Under the pieces are notes generated by a model. The model worked only from the letters and a program-made list of their open reading frames with translations. It was not told where the DNA came from and did not search any database. From positions 73,003,300 through 73,067,299 of the forward strand of contig NC_134415.1 of NCBI RefSeq assembly GCF_030867145.1: DNA of 64,000 nucleotides. Direction: 5' to 3'. This DNA is from Opisthocomus hoazin (Eukaryota; Chordata; Aves; Opisthocomiformes; Opisthocomidae). The position numbers and the translations under genes were made by a program. This document shows positions 51,501-62,261 of the stretch, in pieces. Within the stretch, counting starts at the first letter, position 1; each line of letters begins with the position of its first letter.

Positions 51501-52844
51501 GTTAAATACCATCATTGGCAGCATGCAATATTCCAGGTAGGAGTAACTGAATTAATTAGGACAAATTTAGCAGTTAACTAAAATGTTTGTATGGCCACAC
51601 TGATGATTGTCTGTCTTTGCCCTTCGCTAACAATTGGTATGCTTTTCCTTGTGGTGAAGAGTGTTTAAGTGATTGAGAGTCTGAGAGGGCGTCCTTCATG
51701 ATATCACCGTTCATAACGAGCATTTGAAAATGAAGAGAAGGAAATTATGTATGTAGGTGTGTTTGCCACAGCAAGAACATTGTTTGAGGGCTTAAGAAAT
51801 CGCAGAAAATACTCTCTGCAATAGGATTGCTCCGATATTCTGGGGTTTTCTGAGGAAAACAGGGCTTTGTTCCCCATGCAGCCTCAGGCAGCAACACACG
51901 TGTTCAGTCTGTAAACTAGTCTGTGTATCAGGCCAGTGTAGCCCAGAGATTGCTCTTCCCAAACTTAAGGCCCTTTTTTAGAAGGGTGTTTTGTTTTGAA
52001 GTGATTAATGTTGTAAGAGGAGATTTCTGAGTCCCACAGCAGTCAGTGCAGATCTACAGCTTCAAGAATGACAATAGTGAAATTCCATTTGTAAAAAAAG
52101 TGGGGACAGGAAAAAATACATGTTCTTTTGCAGAACTGTAATGCAGTAATTTTACTTAAAATAACCTATTTTGTGACCTATTTTATGTAAATAGGGTTAA
52201 GACGTGAATGGGGATGGCGGAACTTTATTTTTGTGAGGAAGGATCCTCAATTAATTTATCTCAGCATGTTCAGCGATAAAAAGAAAAATATAGGCAAAGC
52301 CAAAAAGAGAATTAGAATTTTTTGTTCTCAGTGAAAACTTTGAAGATTAAAAGAAAAACTCCAAAGCTTTTAATGAAAGTTCAGTGTCTAGAAGCAGGCC
52401 ATTTATCACAGAAGAAGAAATCACGTGTTTGAATGAAATATCACATCTGGCTTAAAATCATAATGAATGATGGAGACAAACCTCTTGATTCATTATGTAC
52501 ACAGTTTGCTCAAAAACCTGTCCTGTTCCTGTGTTGCTGACATCAGTGAAAACATTGCCTTTCATGTCAGCAGACCAGGACTGAACAGTAAACCACAGAA
52601 ATAACTTCTTTATTTAGGAGATGCTAAATCTTCAAAACACTGAGCAGTTTCTGTGATATACTGAGTACCCTTGTTTCCCACTAACTCATAAGGTTAGCCC
52701 CAGCATTGTGAAAAACTGGCTGTTACATGGTCCCTCCGTTTAGGAATCGTTGATATTCTGCTTCGTTGCTTATCAGAGTAATTTTTTCCTGAAATACTTT
52801 TGTGCTTTCTCTCACCACCCTTCAAATGCTGGAGGATTTCTGCA

Positions 52845-53560
52845 TAAAATTGGACCACAAGATTAAAAGGGACCTCCTAAACCATTGATTTTAGAGCTCA
52901 TGGAAGCAATATTCCCATGTGGGACAAAGAAAGCCTTAGGAAGACATCCTGTTGCCCCTGTTCTCTAGATCAGGGCTGAAATTACATCTGTGGTTGCAGC
53001 AGTATGTTTGACAATGACCTTCATGAAACTTATCCAGCTTCGTCCTAGTGGTAGACTGGTTTTGGTCCTGCCAACATGGCTGCAGAATCTGCCTGCTCTG
53101 CTGGCTGAGGAGTCTCTGCTAATGTCCAGCCTTCAGCTTGTCCTGTTTGTTTTCTGTACATTGCTTCGTAATCCATCATTGTGCGGATGAATAGCTATCC
53201 TCTCCTTTATGTCTGTCCTTATAATAATGTATATCTCAAGCAGTACACATGTTCCCTCTCAGCTTTTTCTCTGTTCACCTAAACAAGCTAAAATAATTTA
53301 GTTCTTTTCTTGTAAACAGAACTGGACTCAGTACTCTAGATAAGGCCTCATCACTGCTATGCACAACAGACTTAATACTTTCGTATCTTATCTGAAAGTA
53401 TCTGTTTAGAATAATATTAAGGACCATGTTAGCATTTTTACGAGCTCATCGCTTCAATGATGTTGTTTTCCTTAAAAGGGAACTGCTGCCTTCATTGTAG
53501 CCTGGGATGATACAGTTTTAACAGAATCAAGGTTTCATCTACTGCCTTTACATTATTTTT
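52845..53560 (-). mobile_element. ancient CR1-like LINE relic, antisense
   Basis: The plus strand reads like a decayed reverse complement of a CR1-type 3' region. The order is AAGGGACCTCCTAAACCATTG near 52867, a middle part with TCTCCTTTATG near 53201 and CACCTAAACAAGC near 53277, then CAGAACTGGACTCAGTACTC near 53317 and TAAGGCCTCATCACTGC near 53341. Those last words correspond to the ORF2 positions that in young copies read as the tail of the RT region. A 66-codon plus frame here (52990-53190) is accidental. Divergence is high, so the ends and the exact subfamily are uncertain. Confidence 0.5.
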
Positions 53561-56500
53561 CATGGTACTGTCATCTCACAACTTGCTTGTTACATGTTTT
53601 GACATTACTTAATATACGTTGTCTTACTTCTGGCACAATCACTCATATGGTCTTTAATTCAAGGACAATCTTTTTGTTGGGGTGTTTCAATACTACTGCA
53701 GCACTACACAAATTCCCAAATAAGTAAAATAAAAAATTCAAATTAAAAAAAAATCAAATAAGCATGGAATAGAATAACCCAGATATTGCTGCTGTTGTTT
53801 TTTTGGCAATGTCAGAAGGAGAGGACTGGCCTTTGCAAGAATTCAGAAAGCAAAAGAAAGAACTCAAAAATTTGTACATTCTGAGACCTAAATACCACCT
53901 CAACTTGCTTTAAAACACATAAAAATACTGCTTAGAGAGGGTGAGAAGTCAATTTTCAGAATAAGGAAAAAATGTGAGTGACCACAACTAAGTAAATACA
54001 TGGAAAGAAAGACTAGACACTAAAGGAATGGACACAAAAATGTGGAGGTACCTCAGAGGAAACCATAATCAACAAACACAAAGGGAGGCATTGCTGGAAA
54101 AACTTTGCAATTCCATGAAATCTTAACAAGCCAAGCCACAAGTCTATAGTTGTAGCAGCTGTTAATTTCACAGCCATGGAAGACATGGCACTTGAACATA
54201 CGCCAACAAAGTACAAAAGTCAAGTTTGTATCTATTTTAATAATTTCTTTTTTTCTAAAGAGCGATACTTTGCTCATTGCAAAATGGTACCTAGGGAGAA
54301 ATGACTTATCTATTTAGACTCTGGGCATACTGAGCATACTGGCAGTAAACTGTGCTTTGTAACTCCTACTGCATAGTGTTATTTTATTAATGAAGTGAAC
54401 CAGGATGACACTTTAGATTGATTACTTCAGCTAATTTAACATGCATAATGATTCAAAAAACTTTAATTCAAACAGGCCACAGCCCAGTAAAGAACATTTC
54501 CTAGCTGCTGTGTGCTTATTCAGGGTGCTATTTCAGTAGATCCTATCGTGACGCAGAAGAATATGTTTCTTGCTTGCATTTTCTTACCAGTTGGGAACGT
54601 ATAGGATTTTAATTAATTTTTTAAAATTTTTCATAAAAAAAGTTTTCTTGTTTTGTTTTGTTTTGTTTTATTTTGTCTTGTTTTGATTAGGGAACCATTC
54701 TGTTGCTTCTCCTGGCCTCTAGTGGATAGAAGACACTTGGCATATGTCCATAGCAGTAACTAAGATCAACCTTAAGGTCAGCTTCTAGGCCATCATTGGT
54801 GTACACCCTTTCCACCCTAATACAGAGCCCACTCTTGCACTGCAGCCTTTACTCCTTTAAAGGTGCCCTAATAACAATTCCACCGTGACCCATTGCTGAC
54901 TTCTGGTCCTTCTCCACTCTGTATTTACTGCCCATTCCCTAGAAAAGAGTTAGGAAGATGGAGAAGTCTGATTCTTAAAAGAGCTTATCAAGCCAGTACA
55001 AATAGCCTCCAGAAGGCTGATAGAGGCTTCATGGTAAGATGCGTATAGAGAAAGTGGTTCTGCCCAGTTGATGGTGACTGGTCACGGTCAAACTTCCATG
55101 TCTGTGGAAGCTTACCTTGAATTGCTTAGTCCAAAGCCTGTGCCATGCAGTAGTGCTTTGCAGCTGTTGCAGCTTTTTTTGGATTAAACCCAGCATGCAC
55201 AGTAATGCTAAAGAATATAGGGTCAGCCTGTATTCTTTCATTTCTACTTGAAGATGAAATAGAAATCATTAGTTTTCAGGAGGTGATGGAGAGGGTATTA
55301 ACCTAAAAGTGATCACTGTAATTTGAAAAGCAGAGTCTGAAAATTGTGAAAATAAATGCTGCAGTACAAATGGCTTCAGGAATATCAGTCAGGTCTGCTG
55401 TTGGACAAAAGCAATATGTGCAGGCTCTTTCATCATCTGATTGCTTAAAAAGGCCGTGATCTGTCAAGAAAAGTGAGTAACATATTCAAGCTCTTGAAGC
55501 TGATGATACGAGGTGAACTAAATAGCTTTGAAACCAATACCAAACTATTTTCAGTTAATGTTGTCTCCTACTCAACTTCAAAGCCTGAACCCCAAACTGA
55601 CTCAGAATATATAGCAAGGCCATCTTTGTAAAATCTCTCATTTCTGTTGGAGGAAACACAATGGACTTAAGATACATGCACTCTCTATCTGAAGTATTTG
55701 CTTGCAGAAGAGTCCCCACCAGTGGCAGCTCCGGTGGGTGGGGGGTCATAAGACAAGCCAGCGACAGCAGCATCTCCAAGTGCTTTGGTTGTCTGCAAAG
55801 TGAGGATGAACTTTTGCGTCCAGGGACAGAGGTTGCACAGATTTGGAGGACATGTACATAGGTGTGGTCCAGAGGTGAAGAGGGGAATCACAGCAGGTGT
55901 GGGTTATCTGCTTAAGTCTATTTCAGATCTGAAACCAGTCTTTCTGAGCTCCTGAAATTCTAAGTAAGTCAATCATTCTGGTTTTGATCAAGGTGAGTTT
56001 AACTAGTTTCTTTATAGAGCGCGTATGGACCTGTCACTGGACTATTTAACTGACACATTTACAGTAATCATTCATCTGGTATGCAACCATTAGCATATAA
56101 AACACTAGCTCTGCAAAGTTAACTTTAATAAGAATATATTAAAAATGTTCAGCAGACTTCTTCACCTTTATCCAGAAAAAGACCGTGAGGTATCAAATTT
56201 GCTCATTACTGCACACAACAAATGAACAGCAACCATCAAAAGCCACTCTGTGACGTGCTGGAGAGGAATGTTTCTTTCTTTATTGGTGGGGCAGCTATTT
56301 AGCTCTCTTTTTTTTTGTGAAGCGGTGAATTGGACTGGCCAAGCTTCATACCCCCATTAGTTTCATTTCTGTGTATGCCACATGTGACTGGTCATAACTA
56401 AAACACAATCACATTCTTTGTTCCAAGGCTCCTGCCAGCACAAGATGTCAGCAGGTTTGTGTACTTTTAACATAAAGATATGGGGTTTACCTTCCAGATG

Positions 56501-59410
56501 CATTACCTGAATACTTTTACAACATTAGGCAACCTCCGCAGGTACAATGCCCCATTTTCCTGTGGCATTTCTCCTGTGGAGAGGTCATCTCCCATCATTG
56601 TTACAGGCTCCTTGTGTTTCAGTGGAACTGTCTTTATTTAGCACAGCAAAGAGGTGCTTGATGTTTCCATTTCTTTCATGTACACTCAAGTAATCACAAG
56701 CTACATGCATAACAAGAAGACTAGAAAATATAGTATGTGTAGATGAATTGCATATTGAATGCAGCCGAGTTGTACTCATCTCAGGTAAAATGTTTTGATT
56801 TTTAAACTTCCTAGTAGTAACAATTTGTGCTTAAGGTTCAATAATTTAGGTAATTTAAAAAAGTTTTTACAAGCACTTATTTTGGCAAGATTGTATGTGC
56901 AGAAATTGCTAATAAAATTTCCGTGGCCTTAATCAACCCCACATACAATGTGATGGTGACAAATAACATGGGAAAAATGTTCATACAGAAAAGTATTATC
57001 AGACAGACTTTCTTCGAATAAAAGAAAACTCTTCTGTGATGGCAGAGAAATGTCAGATCTTTCTTTACAAACATGGTGAGCTAACAGTTCAAAGGGCAAT
57101 CTTGTGCTCATTTCTAGATACTCAAATGTTTGCATAATTGGAGAAAGATTAGGGACAAAAGCAAAACTTGCTAGCCAGGTTTTTTAGTTTTGAATCGTTG
57201 TTCAGAAAAAAGTGTTGCATCACTTTTGCAGCACTACTTGGCAATCACTTAATTAATGCATGATTGGAGATCTACTGCAAGGGGTAATCATTCAAATGCA
57301 GTAAGTAGCTCTTTTTGTATGAGCTGTTCCTGCATTTCTGCGATGCTCTGATGAACAGTGGAATTGTTGACATTTAAAGTGTCCTTATTGCCATCAGATT
57401 TAGTATAAGTAGAAATAAATAAAACCCTTTTACCGTTGGACTTGTTATTTCAGGTTCTCTACAAATTCAGACAGACAGTAGGCTACATTTTTGAGGTTTT
57501 CTTTGTAAATATAACAGCTATACACCGACTTGTTGAAAACCAGCACGCTCTCTCCCCAGAATAAAACAAAATGCAGTTGGAACTCTGGAGAACATTTAAG
57601 ATGTCTGAGAGTTGAATATGCACATAAGCAAAAAGTATGCTGACAAAAGATTGTTTATTTCTGTTAGCGGTTGTTTCTAATGCCTGGATGTTTTTACACT
57701 TTAAAGACGGCCGTGGAATCATACTGCAGAAAGATCTGGAGTACTGAAGTCCCATCATGTAACATTGAAATATGTAGGTAATATGGTGCACGAAAAAAGT
57801 CTTACTAAATTGAGGCAGACAGGTCCATTTTGCAATTAAGCTGAGTGGGACAAAATGGCACAAGATGGTAGGATGCCACTCAAAAGAGGGACTACTTGGT
57901 TTTCAATAACTAATCGCCGACAAAATGAGAATTTTCCAAACAAAGAACTTACCCAGCTAAAATATGTCCATGGAGAATATTTTCCTCTGGCAGTATGAGA
58001 TTACAGTTTTCATATGAACCTGGGAAAGCTTGGTAGATGCAGGTGTATTCTCTTGACCATTTAATAGAAGGTCAGTGAAGCTTAAAACAGATCTAGATTA
58101 TGTTTGTGTCACTCTGATCACAAAGTCCTGTTCAGCCTTAGGTGGAGAGCAGCCAAGTGAAGTGCCATAACAGCTGCTCAGATGAAACCCAACGGGCAAA
58201 ACATTGAGGCTGTGAGCACAGATGGCTTGGGCAGTGTTTTGCCACCTGTATTACCAATTTAAGGGAGAAATTGTTGAAGGCACACCTAGTGATTGTCAAG
58301 GTGATGCAGAAAAATGTATTTAGAAGGAAACATGAAGGTCACTGGGGGAAAGAAAAATCTGAGAAGGTCCAGTGATATTTCCTGCTGACTTCAGTGAACA
58401 GTGACATTGAGAAAGCTGTTAAGCCTTGTCAGAGATACTGAAAATATAGCCCAAGTTGAACCAAACTGCTCATATTAACCTATAAAAAACCCTATTGGAG
58501 CAAGTGTGCATAGCTTTGTGCTGGCTGGAAAAATGTACGTAGTGGTTCTAAACTATTTTGTTTCATTACTGTAAGCTAATCTTACCATGTCATATTGTAC
58601 ATGTCAAATGATTTTTGCAAATTGTATTATGCTTGGGATGGCAGACACTGAAAATGGGATATAGATTCGTGGACATGTTTACAGTCAAGTATGAATAAAA
58701 GAGCTAAGCCTAGAAAAGAATGTCAAAATAAAACATCATTTTAACATCCGTGAAATCACTATATGGCTACTACCTCGTATTATAAAATTTCAAAGCAGTG
58801 ACATTGAGATGTGGTCTGTCACCTCTTACTGACAACCAGTTTGACTGAAAACAATCAGATGCTGACGCTGTGAAACATTGAACAGCTTAGAAAGCCCAGA
58901 GGTGGGCTAGCAGCACTGCCTTAACGTGGCTGTATTATTTCTGAAACAGATTAGTTTGTACGGGTATCTCTGCATGACATGGTCTTTGGCCAGAAAAGTG
59001 ACCTTTACTCAGAAATTACAGTAACTCTGGTTTGAACAAGAGGGGCAAAAAAGGGAAATAGTTCATTTAATAAATGCATTTTTTTCTTCAAACAATACAA
59101 CATTTTTCCTTCAGCTTCTCCTTCTGCATGCCAAGAAGCTTCTTTCAGAGAGAGAGAGAAGAAAAGTACAGAAAGGACACAAAGCATTTGAACGCAGTAG
59201 GTCCCTCCAGCATTTTTTGCAGCACTCAAAGTACAAAGAAAACACAAACTGATGAAGAAACAGAGTCTGACTGTCCAACTTTTCATTCCTGAATTCAAAA
59301 CAATAACCTGGGGCAAAAGATGAGCAAAGAAGGTCAGCTGGAGAGTTGCAGGGAGCAGGAGGACTGGTGTCAGGGAGGTCTCTCTTTCCCAAAACCAGCT
59401 GAACAAACTC
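53561..59410. other. non-coding, no gene seen
   Basis: AT-rich with short frames only. The minus-strand frame 59005-59406 (133 codons) lies just left of the CpG patch. It is hydrophobic but begins with TTG and matches no known family. The only simple repeat of note is the TTTTG array near 54650. Confidence 0.4.
54647..54685. repeat. (TTTTG)n microsatellite
   Basis: About eight imperfect TTTTG units, with TTTTA and TCTTG variants, follow a T/A-rich lead-in. Confidence 0.9.
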
Positions 59411-59419
59411 CTGCGTGCC

Positions 59420-59680
59420 TCTGACTGCGCAGCAGATCGCAGGGACTCGAGCTGTGTCTCCGAGCACAGCTGAAGCGGTGCTTGCGTTTCAGAGCCAGCG
59501 AAGTGCTCGTTAGCTTGTTCGCGCTTGTGAGAGGGGAGCTGAGCTGGCGCGATGGCCGCTGGAGAGGAAGGGAGAGCAGGGCGCCCGAGGGAGGGGAAAC
59601 CAGGGCCTTCTGCAACGGGATGTCGGTGCGAAGGGCCAAAGGCGCGGAGTCAGCATTGTTGGCTCGCTATCCCTCTCTGC
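59420..59680. promoter_or_regulatory. CpG-dense patch, possible promoter
   Basis: By hand count about 22 CpGs fall in some 260 bases, against almost none for kilobases to the left. The patch is not part of a recognisable LTR. Words such as TTCGCGC, TGGCGCGATGG and AGGCGCGGAG are typical of unmethylated island sequence. On the plus strand it is followed by TGCAAAGGTGACA (about 59679-59691), a fair splice donor. There is no TATA box in an obvious place. A first exon of a gene or lncRNA on either strand is possible. Confidence 0.4.
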
Positions 59681-60184
59681 AAAGGTGACACATATTCCAG
59701 CCAAACTGGAATTTGGCTAACACATCCTTCCTGGCAGATAATACTCAAGTAAAAATCAAACTTGAAATTTTCTTTGCTCTTTTAAAACAAAACAACAACT
59801 CAAACAGCTGTGGCAAGATGCTGAGTGCTGACAGATTAGAGAACCAATTTTTCTGATGCTGAAGAGAAATCCATTTGGCCAAACGCACTGGAGAGAGTAT
59901 GCCTATTCTGAGAGATTATTATCCTAATAATCATTGCTAAGTACTTTAAAACAATGTATTATGTGCTAAATACAGGCAGTGGGCTCAGTGGTGCCCAGAA
60001 AGGGATGAATATACAGATTGTATGCCGGAGTTTGCAGTCTAAAACGTTATTGTTGCAAGACACAAAGCAATAGGAGAGATGAAGGATTTACAGGCTTCAC
60101 TTGACGATATCAAATTATTCCAACTCAGAGCAGCGCTGCAGTCCACTGAAATCAGTCAGAGTCCTTCTGCTCCATTTGTTTCCC

Positions 60185-60345
60185 TGGGATGGGGCCCAGG
60201 AGACGATCGGAGGGATGGAGACTTCGGGGGCTGCTGCTCACCTGGGTGGCTGCCTGCCTCCTCGCTCGCTCCTCACTTCTCACATCTCCGGTTCTGCGGC
60301 CGTGCTGCGGAGAACGAGGCCAGCTCTGCCTGGTGCTGGTGAGGG
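60185..60345. promoter_or_regulatory. second CpG-dense patch, with a possible first coding exon
   Basis: About ten CpGs lie within 160 bases. An ATG at 60189 has G at -3 and G at +4. It opens a frame MGPRRRSEGWRLRGLLLTWV followed by AACLLARSS: a positively charged N-terminus and then a hydrophobic core, the layout of a secretory signal peptide. The frame runs to 60389, but a donor-like CTG|GTGAGG at about 60336 could end an exon. I do not recognise the protein. Two other frames are also open here, so the open frame may be no more than GC-rich chance. Confidence 0.25.
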
Positions 60346-61163
60346 CTTGGGAATTTTGCTGTCTAGGGGAAGAATGTTGTTATGTCTAATGTTTAATGCA
60401 GCACTGGCACCAGGAGTCTGAAGGCAGATTTGTTTATTTGACTGCCTCTGCTAGCTTGACTTTCTAAGGGTAAAAACCTACTTTCCTATCTGGAAAGGCT
60501 TCCATAGGAGTGGATCAACTGGTTGCATCGTTCAGCGATCACTTGGAGCCAACAGGGCTGATAAGGTGGGCCTGGCCGGGGTCTCTGCTCTGGCTTAACA
60601 ACAGCATGGCACGGGTCTAACACAAATGCTAGATTCAGTCCGCTCCTGCAAGAGCCTCCCAAGGGCAGCGTTTTCTGCACCTTACGTGGTTTCTGTCTTT
60701 CAGAATTATATTATTAAGGTTTGAGCCTTCATGTAATCAAAAGTGCCAGTAGCCTCCATGATTAGCTGTCATCTTATTTTTATATTACATGAAAAAAGTT
60801 CTTGTTTCTTCTAGTTGTGGAATGACACTGGTTAAATTACATCTAGAAGTGAGGAAATGCTTGCAGATATTGTTGATGACTCAGATGGTTTATAAGACAG
60901 ACCGTTGTTTTAAGAGCAGCATGTGCTTGTTCAGTGGACACCCTCAGCACCATCAAACATAACTAATACTGACCAAAAAAGGTATTTTGCCTTGAATTTG
61001 AGAAAGCATAAATATTTGAACCAAAGCAAAAACAGAACTGCAGTTTCAAAAGGCCAGTGGAAAACCAGCAAGAACCAGCTTATCTGGAATTGAAACTTTA
61101 TGAAACACCTTTAATACAATAAATAACCATCCAACTTGTTGAAATGAACTACATGTGCTATGT
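60346..61163. other. non-coding, no gene seen
   Basis: Mixed then AT-rich sequence between the CpG patches and the solo LTR. Only short frames are present. Confidence 0.45.
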
Positions 61164-62261
61164 CTGTATGTGGTGGGTTGATCCTGGCTGGATGTCAGGT
61201 GCCCACCAAAGCCACTCTATCACTACCCCTCCTTAGCTGGACAGGGGAAAGAAAATATAAGAAAAGGCTCATGGGCTGAGATAAGTATGGAGAGATCACT
61301 CAGCAATTATCATCGTGCGCGAAACAGACTCAGTGTAGGGAAATTAGTTTAGTTTGTTACCGTTCAAATCAGAGCAGGATAATGAGAAATAAACCCAAAT
61401 CTTAAAAACACCTCCCCCCCGGCCCTCCCTTCTTCCTGGGCTAAACGTCACTCTCAAATTCTCTACCTCCTTTTCCCCCAGTTCATCACACATTGTCTCT
61501 GCTGTTGTCTCCTCAGGAGGACTCCTCACATGCTACAGTGTGGAGTCCCACTCATGGCAGACAGTTGCCCACAAACTGCTCTGAAGTGAGTCCTTCCTAT
61601 GGGCTACTGTTCATGAACTGCTGCAGCATGGGTCCATTCCACGGGGTGCAGTCCTCCAGGAACAGGCTGCTCCAGCGTGGGACCCCCACTGTGTCACAAG
61701 TCCTGCCAGCAAACCTGCTCTGGCGTGGGGTTCTCTCTCCACGGGTCCACAGGTCCTGCCATGAGCCTGCTCCAGTGTGGGCTTCCCACAGGATCACAGC
61801 CTGCTTCAGGCATCCACCTGCCCTGGCGTGGGGTCCTCCGTGGACTGCATGTGGAGATCTGCTCCACCATGGACCTCCACGGGCTGCAGGGGCACAGCCT
61901 ACCTCACCATGGTCTTCCCCACGGGCTGGAGGGGAATCTCTGCTCTGGCACCTGGAGCACGTCCTCCCCCTCCTTCACTGACCTTGGTGTCTGCAGAGTT
62001 GTTACTCTCAGATATTCTAACTACTCTCTCTGGCTGCAAATTGCTGTTATGCAGGTTTTTTCCCCTTTCTTGAACATGTTATCACAGAGGCGCTACCACC
62101 GTTGCTAATGGGCTCGGCCTTGGCCATCAGCTTGTCCCTCTTGGAGCAGGCTTGCACTGGCTTTGTCAGATACAGGGGAAGCTTCTCGCAGCTTCTCACA
62201 AAAGCCACCCCTGTAGGCCCCCTGCTACCAAAACCTTGCCACGCAAACCAAATACACTGTA
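61164..62261 (-). mobile_element. solo LTR of an avian endogenous retrovirus (ERVL-like by duplication length), with 5-bp target duplication
   Basis: The LTR is 61169-62256, 1,088 bp, starting TG and ending CA on the plus strand. It is bounded by CTGTA at 61164-61168 and again at 62257-62261. Start, end and duplication together fix the boundaries. The sequence is of a type widespread in birds: a TGTGGTGGGTTGATCCTGGC end, a CCCACCAAAGCC stretch, a GC-rich centre, and a GCCACGCAAACC end. By comparison with related avian LTRs the retroviral sense is probably minus. The centre (61667-61875) holds five degenerate copies of CTGCTCCAGCGTGGG-like words spaced about 41-52 bases apart. No internal gag, pol or env lies nearby, so this is a solo LTR left by recombination. 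Frames of 162 and 143 codons in it (61493-62108) are by-products. Confidence 0.88.

Larger units (their letters stand above)
44372..52844. other. non-coding, no gene seen
   Basis: A moderately GC-rich part at 44380-44940 includes AAAATATAAAAGGAG (about 44613-44627), a TATA-like word without other promoter signs. The rest is AT-rich with short frames (largest 123 codons at 46565-46936). Simple tracts are a poly-T at 47008-47022, another at 48063-48081, and a G-run at 48579-48597. A possible CR1 scrap (GACTAGATGACCC at about 46559) is too short to call. Confidence 0.4.

Noticed and set aside
59005..59406. 133-codon hydrophobic frame on the minus strand next to the CpG patch
   Set aside because: Begins with TTG, overlaps a second open frame, and shows no family motif; more likely UTR or chance.
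61493..62108. Frames of 162 and 143 codons
   Set aside because: They lie inside the solo LTR. The longer one starts with TTG, and the repeats of the GC-rich centre keep several frames open.
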